Assembly: GCA_015134415.1 (NCBI GenBank)
Contig: CP043985.1
Location: 62,001-126,000, forward strand
Reading direction: 5' to 3'
Source of the DNA: Candidatus Stammera capleta
GTDB taxonomy: Bacteria > Pseudomonadota > Gammaproteobacteria > Enterobacterales > Enterobacteriaceae
DNA length: 64,000 nt
Shown here: one piece after another, positions 36,600-47,825 of the stretch
Position numbering within the stretch: the stretch's first letter is position 1
How the letters are laid out: the number at the start of each line of letters is the position of its first letter
Program-made: the position numbers and the translations under genes
The notes under the pieces: model-generated
Told to the model about the DNA's origin: nothing
The model's database searches: none
What the model saw: the letters and a program-made list of their open reading frames with translations, nothing else

Positions 36600-37400
36600 T
36601 TATTTAATTAAAATATTATAATCTAAATAATTATTATAATTAACAAACGATTTAATTTTAATCATTAAACCTCCATAAATATTATCAATATAATAATTAT
36701 TAATAATACCTATTGGATACTCAAAATAATAATCATATACATCATAATTAACTATTATATCTCCTTTAACAATATTAGAATTTATTGGTAAATCAATAAT
36801 TTTCATTTCTTTATTACAACCATAACCTAAAATAATAACTTTTAAACCTGTTCTTAAAATTTTACCAGAGAAACCGCTATCATAACTACATAAAAGTTGT
36901 ATCTTACCAAAATTATTATTTATAAATACTAATCTACCTATAATACCAATATTATTAAATAATAAATTACCATATTTTATATTTTTATAATTTAATATAT
37001 TAACTAATAAATAATCATAATTTTTAAAATTATTAAATAATAATTTAACTATAGAAAAATTATTATTTCTTAATAATTTTATATTTAACATATTTCTAAA
37101 AATATTATTTTGATTTTTTAAATTATTTAAAAAATATAATTCATTTTTTAATAAAATATTTTCTTTTTTTAAACTATAATTTTCTATAAAAATATATTTT
37201 TTTTTTTTTAAGTAATTAACTTTATTTCTTAAATAAATACAAAATTTATTATATAAACAATAAATTATAAAATTTATTCTAATAAAAATTATTTTAAAAA
37301 TATTAAAATAATTAAATCTAATATCAAAAAATATAATAAATATAGAAAAAAATAAAAATAATAAAAAAATAAAAAAATTATTTTTCTTATTTAATTTCAT
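36600..37400 (-). CDS. mreC: cell shape-determining protein MreC
   Basis: MreC is a bitopic inner-membrane protein that organises the wall-elongation complex. The 266-residue product (E. coli 367) has one N-terminal membrane helix (residues 11-27), a coiled-coil stretch (about 75-100, YSLKKENILLKNELYFL) and two beta-barrel domains with LVFINNNFGKIQLLCSYDSGFSGKI. The long C-terminal extension of E. coli is missing. It lies between mreB and mreD. Confidence 0.92.
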   Translation of the reverse strand: MKLNKKNNFFIFLLFLFFSIFIIFFDIRFNYFNIFKIIFIRINFIIYCLYNKFCIYLRNKVNYLKKKKYIFIENYSLKKENILLKNELYFLNNLKNQNNIFRNMLNIKLLRNNNFSIVKLLFNNFKNYDYLLVNILNYKNIKYGNLLFNNIGIIGRLVFINNNFGKIQLLCSYDSGFSGKILRTGLKVIILGYGCNKEMKIIDLPINSNIVKGDIIVNYDVYDYYFEYPIGIINNYYIDNIYGGLMIKIKSFVNYNNYLDYNILIK

Positions 37401-37434
37401 AATATATATAAATTAAAAAAATAAATTAATATAT

Positions 37435-38562
<1,128 letters not shown>

Positions 38563-38631
38563 TTATATTAATATTATATTGTAAAATATTAACAATATAA
38601 AAAATAAATATATATAATAAGTGATATTAAA

Positions 38632-38961
38632 ATGTATGCAATAATAAAAATAAAAAAAAAACAATATAAAATTAAAGAAAATAAATATATATATATAGAT
38701 AAAATAGATTTAAAAACTAAAAAAGAAATATTTATAAAAAATAAAAATATTATATTAATATTTTATAAAAAAAATATATTTTATAAAAAAAAAGATACAA
38801 AATTATTTTTAATAAAAATTAAAATATTAAAACATATTAAAAACAAAAAAATAAATATAATAAAATTTAAAAGAAGAAAAAATTATAAAAGAAAATATGG
38901 TCACAGACAACAATTAACAAAAATTAAAATTAAATATATAAGAAAAAAAAATGGCACATAA
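38632..38961 (+). CDS. rplU: 50S ribosomal protein L21
   Basis: L21 is a large-subunit protein near the tunnel exit region. It has 109 residues (E. coli 103), starting [25 protein letters not shown] and ending with [20 protein letters not shown], the family C-terminal signature. Between these the sequence is mostly Lys, Ile and Asn. A possible promoter TTAACA-18 bases-TATAAT lies at 38589-38618, though this close to the ATG it is uncertain. It overlaps rpmA by 11 bases. Confidence 0.94.
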   Translation: MYAIIKIKKKQYKIKENKYIYIDKIDLKTKKEIFIKNKNIILIFYKKNIFYKKKDTKLFLIKIKILKHIKNKKINIIKFKRRKNYKRKYGHRQQLTKIKIKYIRKKNGT

Positions 38962-39208
38962 AAAAGCAGGTGGATCAACTAAAAATGGAAGAGATTCACA
39001 TTCAAAGAGATTAGGAATTAAACATTTTGGTGGAGAATATGTATACCCCGGAAATATAATTGTAAAACAAAGAGGAACAAAATTTTATGCAGGAATAAAT
39101 ACAAAAATTGGAAAAGATTATACAATATATGCTATAAAAAATGGAAAAGTAGAATTTAAAAATAAAGGTAAAAAAAAAAAAAAATTTGTAAATATAATAA
39201 ATATATAA
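38951..39208 (+). CDS. rpmA: 50S ribosomal protein L27
   Basis: L27's N-terminal tail reaches the peptidyl transferase centre. The 85-residue product equals the E. coli length and starts [31 protein letters not shown]. Conservation is high through [28 protein letters not shown]. The start overlaps the rplU 3' end, suggesting coupled translation. Confidence 0.97.
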   Translation: MAHKKAGGSTKNGRDSHSKRLGIKHFGGEYVYPGNIIVKQRGTKFYAGINTKIGKDYTIYAIKNGKVEFKNKGKKKKKFVNIINI

Positions 39209-39261
39209 TTCGTAAAAATATACTAATTTAAATAAAAAATAATTTCTTTAAAAAAAAAATA

Positions 39262-39866
39262 ATGAAAAAAAAAAAATTATATTAAATAATAAATATACAA
39301 AAATAGCAAAAAAATTAAATTTAAGATCAAGATCTTGATTTAAAATTAAAGAAATACAAAATAAATATAAAATAATTAAAAAAAATAATAATGTAATAGA
39401 TTTAGGATCTTATCCAGGAGGATGATCTAAATTTTTATCTAAAAAAATAAAAAACATAAATAAAATATTTAGTTGTGATATTTTAAAAATGAAAAAAATT
39501 AAAAAAGTAAATTTTATAAAAGGAAATATATGTAATTATAAAACAATAAAAAAAATAATTGAAATAACTAAATTATATAAAATTAATACTATTTTATCAG
39601 ATATATCTCCAAATATTTCAGGTATTAAAGAAATAGATAACCCTAAATATAAAAATATAATTAAAAATATTATAATATTAATTAAAAAAAAATTATATAA
39701 AAATGGTAATTTCGTAATTAAAGTATTTTTAGGAGAAAATTTTTCTTACATTTTAAAAAAAATAAAAAATATATTTAAAATAATTAAAATTTATAAACCT
39801 AAATCTTCGCATAAATTTTCAAAAGAAATATATATAATTGGTTTAAAATATAAAAAATTCAATTAA
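39262..39866 (+). CDS. rlmE: 23S rRNA (uridine-2552-2'-O)-methyltransferase, frameshift after the start codon
   Basis: RlmE (FtsJ/RrmJ) methylates U2552 in the A-loop of 23S rRNA during late assembly. The catalytic tetrad K-D-K-E is complete: SWFKIKEI, SDISPNISG, FVIKVFLGENF and SKEIYIIG, and the SAM motif is DLGSYPGGWSKF with Trp as TGA. The reading frame of this body has no ATG. The only nearby ATG (39262) is followed by twelve A residues and then leads to TAA in a wrong frame; one more A would give MKKKKIILNNKYTKIAKKL and join the body. So the gene needs transcript slippage at the A tract, a non-standard start such as ATT at 39276, or the sequence has a homopolymer error. It lies between rpmA and ftsH; rlmE-ftsH is the E. 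coli order. Confidence 0.88.
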
Positions 39867-39876
39867 ATTAAAATAT

Positions 39877-41661
39877 ATGATAAAAAAAATATTTTTTTGA
39901 TTAACAATTTTTGTAATAACTATATTTATATTTCATAATTTTATATTTAAAAAAAAGATATCTAAAATAGATTATTATAGTTTCTTATCAGATATAAAAA
40001 ATAACAAAATAAAAGAAATAAAAATAAATGGAAAAGAAATAAATGTAATTAAAAAAAATAATCATAAATATATTACATATATACCAATAAAAAACCAAAA
40101 TCTTTTAAAAAAAATTATAAAAAAAAATATCAAAATTAGTAATATTTCAATAAAAGAACCAAATTTTATTATATCAATAATAATATCATGATTACCTATT
40201 ATTATAATAGGTTTAATATGAATTTTTATTATTAAAAAAATATATAATAATAAAAAATCTATATTTTTTAAAGAAAATAAAGCAAAAATATTAAATAAAA
40301 ATAATGAAAAAATAACATTTAAAGATATAGCAGGATACAGCGAAGTTAAGGAAGATATAAATGAAATAATAGAATATTTAAAAAATCCTAACAAATTTAA
40401 AAAACTAGGTGGAAAATTTCCTAAAGGTATACTAATAATAGGACCACCAGGAACTGGTAAAACTTTACTAGCTAAAGCAATATCTTGAGAAGCTCAAGTA
40501 CCATTTTACAATATATCTGGATCAGATTTTATAGAAATGTTTGTTGGTGTAGGAGCATCAAGGGTAAGAAATATGTTTAATGAAGCAAAAAAAAATTCTC
40601 CTTGTATAATATTTATAGACGAAATAGATGCTATAGGTAAACATAGAGGTACATTGCTAAATAATGGAAATGATGAAAGAGAACAAACATTAAATCAAAT
40701 GTTAGTAGAAATGGATGGATTTAATAATAATAAAGGAATAATTGTTATAGCAGCAACAAACAGACCAGATATTTTAGATAATGCATTAACTAGACCTGGA
40801 AGATTTGATAAAAAAATTATTATAGATTTACCTAATTTAAAAGAAAGAATTAAAATAATTAAAATTCATACAAAAAAAGTACCATTAAATAAAGATGTAA
40901 ATATTAATAATATTGCAAAAAATACTCCAGGGTTTTCAGGAGCAGATTTAGCTAATTTAATAAATGAATCTTCTTTAAATGCAGCAAAAAATAATAAAAA
41001 AAATGTATCTATGAATGAATTTGAAGAAGCTAAAGATAAAATAATTATGGGGGTAAAAAGAAAATCATTAATAATAACTAAAAAACAAAAAGAATTACTT
41101 GCTTACCATGAATCAGGACATGCAATAGTCGGAGAATTACTTAAAGATAATAATCATGATAAAGTATATAAAATTACTATAATTCCTAGAGGAAAATCAT
41201 TAGGTACAACTTATTTTTTACCAAAAGATGATAATACAAATATAAATAAAAAAAAATTAGAAAGTCAAATTTCTACATTATATGCAGGTAGATTAGCAGA
41301 AGAAATTATATATGGAAAAGATAATATATCAATAGGAGCAAGTAATGATATAAAAGTAGCAACATCAATAGCAAAAAATATGGTAATAAAATGAGGTTTT
41401 TCAAAAAAAATAGGACCATTATCATATAATGAAGAAAATAAAATATTTAATAATTGTAAAAATAAACATATATCAAATTATACATTAGAAAATATAGATA
41501 AAGAAATAAAAAAAATAATAGATAAAAACTATTTAAGAGCAAAAGAAATATTATTAAAAAATATAAATATTCTTCATATAATGAAAAAAAAATTAATAAA
41601 ATATGAAACATTAAACAGAAAACAAATAAAAAAAATAATTTTTAAAAGTTCTAAAAAATAA
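39877..41661 (+). CDS. ftsH: ATP-dependent zinc metalloprotease FtsH
   Basis: FtsH is the membrane-anchored AAA+ protease that degrades misassembled membrane proteins and some tagged substrates. The joined frame has 594 residues (E. coli 644). Two N-terminal membrane helices flank a short periplasmic domain; TGA Trp codons occur in both. The AAA domain has GPPGTGKT at 189-196, FIDEIDAIG (Walker B) and the second-region-of-homology [16 protein letters not shown]; the zinc site HESGH is at 411-415. TGA again encodes Trp in VIKWGFS. The low-complexity C-terminal tail is shortened. It could also handle tmRNA-tagged proteins. Confidence 0.97.
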
Positions 41662-41712
41662 ATATTTAAAATATATATATATATAAAATAAATAATTAAA
41701 AAAAAGGAAAAA

Positions 41713-41994
41713 ATGTATATATTATTTTCAATAATATTTATTATTATCTGTTCTATTTTAATATTTTCAATAATTTTTTATCCTAATGAAAATAATATAT
41801 TAGAATTATATACAAATTACAATAATAATAAATCTATCACAACATCAAATTTAATTAAAAATACATTTGATAAAATAATTATTACTTTAATAATATTATT
41901 TTATTTAATATCTATTATATTAAACTCAATAAATAATATTAAAATTAATAATATTAAAAATAAAATAAATAATATTAAAATACTAAATATATAA
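41713..41994 (+). CDS. secG: preprotein translocase subunit SecG
   Basis: SecG is the small third subunit of the SecYEG channel. The 93-residue product (E. coli 110) has two hydrophobic segments (about residues 3-22 and 53-71) joined by a loop with TSNLIKNTFDKIIITLI, the position of the conserved FLTR/ATTIL region. AAGGAA sits 8 bases before the ATG. The call is supported by its location directly before tRNA-Leu and nusA, as in E. coli secG-leuU-...-nusA. Confidence 0.85.
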   Translation: MYILFSIIFIIICSILIFSIIFYPNENNILELYTNYNNNKSITTSNLIKNTFDKIIITLIILFYLISIILNSINNIKINNIKNKINNIKILNI

Positions 41995-42012
41995 ATTAAA
42001 ATAAAAAATTAA

Positions 42013-42099
42013 ACCGGGATGGTGAAACTGGTAAACACACTATTCTAAGAAAGTAGTTTTATAATATATAAATTACGGGTTCGAATCCCGTTCCCGGTA
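42013..42099 (+). tRNA. tRNA-Leu (AAG)
   Basis: It aligns along its whole length with E. coli leuU (GAG): acceptor ACCGGGA/TCCCGGT, D-arm, long variable arm and A73. The anticodon stem is CTATT/AGTAG and the loop CTAAGAA, so the anticodon is AAG instead of GAG. Its place between secG and nusA is that of leuU. A34 is rare in bacterial tRNA outside Arg-ACG. Confidence 0.9.
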
Positions 42100-42245
42100 T
42101 TCTCAATATTAAATAAATAATATTTTATAATTAAATATATGTAATATATAATAAAATAATTTATTAAAAATCTAAAATAAATCATTTAAATATTAATATA
42201 AAAAAATTATTTAATAATTTATGTAATTTTGGGAGATACGCTAAG

Positions 42246-43283
42246 ATGAATAAAAAAATTTTAGCAGTTGCAGAAGCTTTATCTAATGAAAAATCTTTAT
42301 CTAAAAAAAAAGTCTTTCAAGTATTAGAAAATGCCTTAAATATAGTAATTAAAAAAAAATATGAACAAAAAATAAATATAAGAATATATATAAATAAAGA
42401 ATCTGGAAAGTTTTATATATATAAAAGATGAATAGTAGTTAAAAAAGTTAAAGAACCTAATAAAGAAATAAATTTTAAAGAAGCAATTAACAAAAATAGA
42501 AATATTAAAATAGGTGAATTTATAGAAAAAAAAATTAAAAAAATAAATTTTGACAGAATAACTACACAAAAAATAAAAAAAATAATAATACAAAAAATTA
42601 AAGAAGAAAAAAAAATAATAAATTTTAAAAAAATATTAAAAAAAAAAAAAAAAATAATAATAGGGTTTATAAAAAAAATAAATAAAAAATATATAATTAT
42701 AGATATAGGAAATGATTTAGAAGCTAAAATTTTAAATAAAGATTTATTTTTAAAAAATAAACTTAAAATAGGTAAAAAAATTAAAGGTTTAATATATTAT
42801 ATAGATAAAAAATATAAAAATAATTATAAAATATTACTACAAAGATCAAAAATAAATTTCTTAATTGAATTATTAAAAATTGAAATACCAGAAGTAAAAA
42901 ATAATATTATAAAAATAAAATCAATATCACGTAAACCAGGATTAAGATCTAAAATAGCAGTTATAAGTAAAGATAAAAAAATAGATCCTATAGGAGCATG
43001 TGTTGGTATAAAAGGTTCTAGAATAAAAGCAATATCTAATGAATTATTAGGTGAAAAAATAGATATAATTTTATGAAATAAAAACATAAAAAAATTTCTT
43101 ATAAATATAATGTATCCTATAAAAATATTTAATTTTAAAATTAATAAAAATAAAAATAATATTAAAATAAATGTAAAATTAAATAATTTAGCTCAAATAA
43201 TAGGTAAAAGAGGACAAAATATAAAATTATCATCAAAATTAATAGGATTAGAAATTAATGTTTCAGGTATTAATATAAAATAA
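42246..43283 (+). CDS. nusA: transcription termination/antitermination factor NusA, C-terminally shortened
   Basis: NusA binds RNA polymerase and RNA to control pausing, termination and rRNA antitermination. The product has 345 residues (E. coli 495). Domains in order: N-terminal polymerase-binding domain (1-130, with Trp as TGA), S1 (about 136-200, GFIKKINKKYIIIDIGNDLEAKIL), KH1 (GLRSKIAVISKDKKIDPIGACVGIKGSRIKAI) and KH2 (LAQIIGKRGQNIKLSSKLIG). The frame ends soon after KH2, so both acidic repeats AR1 and AR2, which contact alpha-CTD and lambda N in E. coli, are gone. rimP, normally just upstream, is absent. Confidence 0.95.
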
Positions 43284-43309
43284 TATTAATAATAATAATA
43301 AATAAAAAA

Positions 43310-44986
43310 ATGTTTAAAAAAAAAAAATATATAAAAAATAAATTTTTAAATAAAAAAAAAATATTTAAAAATAAAAAAATACAAAAAAATAAAAAAATAT
43401 TTAAAAATAAAAAAATATTAAAAAAAAAAATAAAAAAAAAAATAAATAATAAAATATTAAAATATAAAATAGATATAATAAAAGAAATAAGAAAATATTA
43501 TAAAAATAACAAAAAATATTTAAGACCACCCATAATTACAATTATGGGGCATGTTAATCATGGAAAAACATCATTAATAAAATGTTTAAATAAAAAAATA
43601 AATATAAAAGAAAAAGGAAATATAACTCAAAATATAAATGCATATTATATAAGTAATAAAAATATCAAATTTACATTATTAGATACACCAGGACATTCAG
43701 TATTTACTGATATGAGGGTAAATAGTTTAAAAATAACAGATTTAATTATATTAATAATTTCTATAGACGATGGAATTATGAATCAAACTAAAGAAATAAT
43801 TAAATATATTAAAAAAAATAATATTCCAGTAATAATAGTTTTAAATAAAATAGATAAAATAAATTATAAACATAATATAAAAATAATTAAAAAAAAAATT
43901 TTTGAATATAAATTAAATTTAACAAAAAAAAATATATTTATAAAAATATCAACAAAATATAAAAAAGGAATAAAAAAATTAAAAAAATATATCTTAATAT
44001 TATCAAAAAAAATAAATTTAAATACTAATATAAACAAAAACATATCATCTGGAATGATAATTGAATCTAGTATAGATAAAAAAAAAGGTCCAATAAATTA
44101 TATAATATTAAAAAAAGGAATTATAAAAAAAAGTTATATAATTATATATAATAATAATTATTCAAAAATAAAATGTATATATGATAATAATAATAATAAA
44201 ATTAATAAATTATTACCTTCAGTTCCAGGAAAAATATTGGGATTACCAAATATAAACTTAACAAATAAAAAAATTATAATAGTTAAAAATATAAAACTAG
44301 CAAAAAAAATAATAGAAGTTAAAAAAAACAAAATTAATAAAAATAATAATAATAATAACAATAATATAAAATATAATATAATAAATTTATTTAAAAATAA
44401 TAATAAAAATAAAATAAATATTATTATTAAATGTAATAATTATGGATCATTAAATATAATAATAAAATGAATAAAAAAAGAAGTAAAAAATAAAATAAAT
44501 ATAATAAATTATTCAATAGGTAATATTAATAAAAATGACTTAATATTATCTAAAACAACTAATTCAATAATTTTATCATATAATTCTAAAGTAGATAATT
44601 CAATTAAAAAAAAAATAAATAATTTTAAAAAAAAAATATATTTTTTTAATATAATATATAAATTTTTTAAAAAAATAAAAAAAATAATAAAAAATAAAAA
44701 AAAAATAAAAAATAAAAATAAATATCTAGGAAAAGCGATAATAAAAAATGTATTTAAAATTTCAAAATTTAATATAATAGCAGGATGTAAAGTAATAAAA
44801 GGTGAAATAAATATAAATAATAGTATAAATATATTAAGAAATAAAAAAATTATTTTTATAGGAAAAATTAAATCTATTAAGCAATTTAAAAAAAATATTA
44901 AAATAGCAAAAAATAACATGGAATGTGGAATAAGTATAAAAAATTTTTATAAAATTAAAATAGGAGATATTATTTTATCAAGATAA
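43310..44986 (+). CDS. infB: translation initiation factor IF-2
   Basis: IF-2 brings fMet-tRNA to the small subunit and promotes subunit joining. The 558-residue product is much shorter than E. coli IF2-alpha (890) and the N-terminal domains are replaced by about 60 residues of Lys, Asn, Ile and Phe with the repeat IFKNKKI. The G domain reads IMGHVNHGKTSLIK, in which the usual Asp of GHVDHGKT is Asn, then DTPGHSVF and NKID. Domains II, III and the fMet-binding C2 domain follow after the TGA Trp at 44468-44470. The stop overlaps the rbfA start (TAATG). Confidence 0.95.
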
Positions 44987-45345
44987 TGAAAAAAAAAATA
45001 AAATATAATAAAATAAGTAAAGAAATAAAAAAACAAATTACCAAAATTATTTTTTTTAAATATAATTATTTATTTAAAAAAAAAAATATTATTAATATAA
45101 ATTATATATTTATATCAAAAGATATTTCTAAAATTAATATATATATAAATTTTATAAATAAAGAAAAAAAAAATATTATAAATAATTATATAAATCAATT
45201 AAAAAAAAATAATATATACATAATTAAAAAACTTAAAAAAAAAATTTATATAAAAAATTTTATAAAAATAAATTTTATTTATGATACATTTTTAGATAAA
45301 ATAAATAATCTATATAAAAAAATATACAAAATTAATAAAAAATAA
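44986..45345 (+). CDS. rbfA: ribosome-binding factor A
   Basis: RbfA helps mature the 5' end of 16S rRNA in the small subunit. The 119-residue product (E. coli 133) follows infB with a one-base overlap and precedes truB with a one-base overlap. The sequence is strongly degraded toward Lys, Ile and Asn, but the KH-like layout with KISKEIKKQITKIIFFKYNYL and FISKDISKINIYINFI (strand with the variant VEVSRDLAYAKVYVTF pattern) and FIYDTFLDKINNLYKKI (E. coli FVYDNSLVEGMRM) supports it. Confidence 0.88.
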   Translation: MKKKIKYNKISKEIKKQITKIIFFKYNYLFKKKNIININYIFISKDISKINIYINFINKEKKNIINNYINQLKKNNIYIIKKLKKKIYIKNFIKINFIYDTFLDKINNLYKKIYKINKK

Positions 45346-46040
45346 TGATAAATAATATAAAAAGTGGTTTATTAATATTTAATAAACCTAAGGGTATAAC
45401 TTCAAATAATGCATTAAAAAAAATAAAAAATATAATAAAAAATAAAAAAATAGGATATATAGGATCATTAGATCCTATATCTTCAGGAATATTATTAATA
45501 GCTTTTGGAAAAACTAATAAATTATTTAATAAAATAATTAAAAAAAAAAAAACATATAAAGTAACAGCAAAATTAGGAGAAACAACAAATACTTATGATG
45601 CTTATGGATATATAATTAAAAAAAAAAAAGTTAAAAAAAAATATGTAAAAAATAAAATAAATAAAATAATAAATAAATATAAAGGAAAAATATTACAGAA
45701 TATACCTATATATTCTGCATGTAAATATAAAGGTAAACCTTTATATAAATATGCAATAAAAGGGATAAATATAAAAAAAAAAAAGTATATATATATATAT
45801 AAAATAAATATAAATAAAATAAAAAATAATATAATAAAATTAACTATAAAATGCTCAAAAGGAACATATATAAGAAGTATAATAAATGATATAGGAAAAA
45901 AATTAAAATGTGGAGCATATATATTAAATTTAAAAAGAATAAAAATTGGAAAATTTACAATAAAAAAATCTTATAATTTTAATGATATATTAAAAAAAAA
46001 AGTTATTATAAATCATAATAAAATTAAAAAATATTTATAA
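45345..46040 (+). CDS. truB: tRNA pseudouridine-55 synthase, lacking the C-terminal domain
   Basis: TruB makes pseudouridine 55 in the T-loop of tRNAs. The product has 231 residues (E. coli 314). The catalytic domain is intact: LLIFNKPKGITSNNALKKIK, then IGSLDPISSGILLIAFGK with the catalytic Asp, VTAKLGETTNTYDAYG, and CSKGTYIRSIINDIGKKLKCGAYILNLKR. The C-terminal PUA domain is missing. In E. coli rpsO and pnp would follow; here they lie 5.7 kb away on the other strand. Confidence 0.96.
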   Translation: MINNIKSGLLIFNKPKGITSNNALKKIKNIIKNKKIGYIGSLDPISSGILLIAFGKTNKLFNKIIKKKKTYKVTAKLGETTNTYDAYGYIIKKKKVKKKYVKNKINKIINKYKGKILQNIPIYSACKYKGKPLYKYAIKGINIKKKKYIYIYKININKIKNNIIKLTIKCSKGTYIRSIINDIGKKLKCGAYILNLKRIKIGKFTIKKSYNFNDILKKKVIINHNKIKKYL

Positions 46041-46541
46041 TTATTAATAAAATAATATTAATAATATATAAAAATATTTTAAAATAAAAAATATATTTAT
46101 TAAATAAAAATAATATAAAATTATTTAAAAAATATTAAAAAATTAAAAAAAATAAATTAATATTTTAAAAAAATAATTTTTACTTTAATTATAAATATAT
46201 TATTTATATATCAAAAATAACAAAATATATATTTTATATAAAATATTAAATTCAATATAAAATAAAAAATTAAATAAAATAATAATAAGAATTAAAAATA
46301 AATAAAAACTTATAATACAAAAAATAAATAAATTATAATATAATAAAAATAATTTATATTAAAAAAATATTTATCTAAAAATAAAAATAAAAAATAATTA
46401 TAAAAATATATAAAAAATTTTTAAAATTATTAATAAAATATAAAAAATAAAAATTTTTAAAAAATATTATTAATATATAAAAAATAATAAAATTATAAAT
46501 AAATATTATTTAAAAATAAATAATAATAATCATAAATAATA
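46041..46541. other. 501-base A+T-rich spacer after truB
   Basis: No start-to-stop frame of note, tRNA or conserved RNA block is visible on either strand. The region sits where rpsO-pnp would follow truB in Enterobacterales, so it may be the eroded trace of a rearrangement. No strong terminator hairpin stands out. Confidence 0.5.
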
Positions 46542-46613
46542 TGGCCCCTATTGGATTCGAACCAATGACCAAGCGATTATGAGTCGCCTGCTCTGCCACT
46601 GAGCTAAAGGGCC
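46542..46613 (-). tRNA. tRNA-Ile2 (CAU, lysidine type)
   Basis: The anticodon is CAU, but the anticodon arm GGCGACTCATAATCGCTTGGTC is base for base that of E. coli ileX, and the acceptor GGCCCTT/AGGGGCC agrees too. It is therefore the minor tRNA-Ile whose C34 becomes lysidine to read AUA, a very common codon here, not a tRNA-Met. It implies tilS elsewhere. Confidence 0.93.
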
Positions 46614-46654
46614 TATATTAAAAAAGTTTAACAAATAAAAAAAAAAAAAACAAG

Positions 46655-47248
46655 TTATTTATTAATATATTTAATAACTTTTACCATAGCAGGTCTTAAC
46701 AATCTATCATTTAACATATAACCTTCTTGTAAAATATCTTCTACAAAATTATCTTTATCTTTTTTATCAGAATTTAATATAATCATAGCCTGATGATAAT
46801 TAGGATTAAATGGGACATTTACTTTATCTATAATAGATACACCAAATTTTTTAATAGTAGAAATAAAATTTTTTAAAATTAAATTTATACCTTCATAGGT
46901 AATATTAATATCTACTTTTTTATTACTTAAATTTTTTAAAGCATGTTTTAAATTATCAACTATAGGTAAAAGATCAAACATAAATTTTTCTAAACAATAC
47001 TTATATATTTTCTTATTATTTTTTTCATTACGTTTATTAATATTATCAATATCTGCATTATAACGTAAATTAATATTAAAAATTTTTTTTTTTAAATCAG
47101 AAATTTTTTTTTTTAAAATACTTAAATTACTATTTTTTAAATCTAATTCTTCTTTTAAACTTTTAATTTTATCATTTAATAAATTAATATTATCTTTTTT
47201 TTTATTACTATTTTTTAAATTATTTATTTTTTTATTTTTATCATTCAT
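46655..47248 (-). CDS. grpE: nucleotide exchange factor GrpE
   Basis: GrpE releases ADP from DnaK. The product has 197 residues, the E. coli length. A long N-terminal helix (residues 25-85, coiled coil) leads to the dimer and DnaK-contact part: LEKFMFDLLPIVDNLKHAL and, in the beta wing, FNPNYHQAMIIL, FVEDILQEGYMLNDRLLRPAMVKVI. AGGAA precedes the ATG. A weak promoter candidate (TTGTTA, 15 bases, TATAAT) lies at 47302-47328 on this strand; no sigma-32 site is evident, unlike groES. Confidence 0.95.
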   Translation of the reverse strand: MNDKNKKINNLKNSNKKKDNINLLNDKIKSLKEELDLKNSNLSILKKKISDLKKKIFNINLRYNADIDNINKRNEKNNKKIYKYCLEKFMFDLLPIVDNLKHALKNLSNKKVDINITYEGINLILKNFISTIKKFGVSIIDKVNVPFNPNYHQAMIILNSDKKDKDNFVEDILQEGYMLNDRLLRPAMVKVIKYINK

Positions 47249-47341
47249 AATAATTCCTATAAATATTTATTTTTTCAAAAATTAAATATATATTATATTA
47301 GATTATAATAAAATAAAAATATTAACAATTAAAATAAATAA

Positions 47342-47776
47342 ATGAAAAAAAAAAAAAATAAAATATTAAATAAAAAAATACATTTAAATTATGATATTAA
47401 AAAAAAAATAACAGCTGGAATAATATTAAAAGGATGACAAGTAAAATTAATTAAAAAAAAAGAAATAGATATAAAAAATAGTTATATTAAAATCAAAGAG
47501 AAAAATATATATTTGACAAATTATAATATAAATAATTATAAAATTAATAACTTTAAAAAAAAAAAAAAAGATATAAAAATATTACTTAAAAAAAAAGAAA
47601 TACAATATTTATCTAATAAATTAAATAATAAAGGATATACAATAATACCAATATCAATAAAATTAAATAAAATATGAATAAAAATAATAATAGGTTTATG
47701 TAAAGGTAAAAAAAAATATAATAAAAAAAAATATATAATAAATAAAATGTGAAAAAAAAAAAATATTGATTTTTAA
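47342..47776 (+). CDS. smpB: tmRNA-binding protein SmpB
   Basis: SmpB carries tmRNA into stalled ribosomes. Reading TGA as Trp gives 144 residues (E. coli 160). The core matches: ITAGIILKGWQVKLIKKKEIDIKNSYIKI (E. coli [29 protein letters not shown], Trp as TGA), NKGYTIIPISIKLNK and IGLCKGKKKYNKK with the functional tail. The ATG is followed by fourteen A residues, yet here the frame is intact. ssrA begins 49 bases downstream, the enterobacterial smpB-ssrA pair. Confidence 0.95.
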
Positions 47777-47825
47777 AAAATAAAAATATATAATTTAACT
47801 TAAAATAGATTAATTATTAATAAAT

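Noticed and set aside
42336..44919. Hydrophobic Phe/Ile/Leu-rich frames on the minus strand opposite nusA and infB
   Set aside because: They mirror poly-Lys/Ile/Asn coding on the plus strand and look like membrane proteins only through base composition.
46041..46541. rnpB, 4.5S RNA or 6S RNA in the long spacers
   Set aside because: None of the conserved G/C-containing cores of these RNAs occurs in the spacer sequences.
46542..46613. Calling the CAU tRNA an elongator or initiator tRNA-Met
   Set aside because: Its anticodon arm and acceptor are those of E. coli ileX, not metT or metZ; the initiator C1-A72 mismatch and three G-C anticodon-stem pairs are absent.
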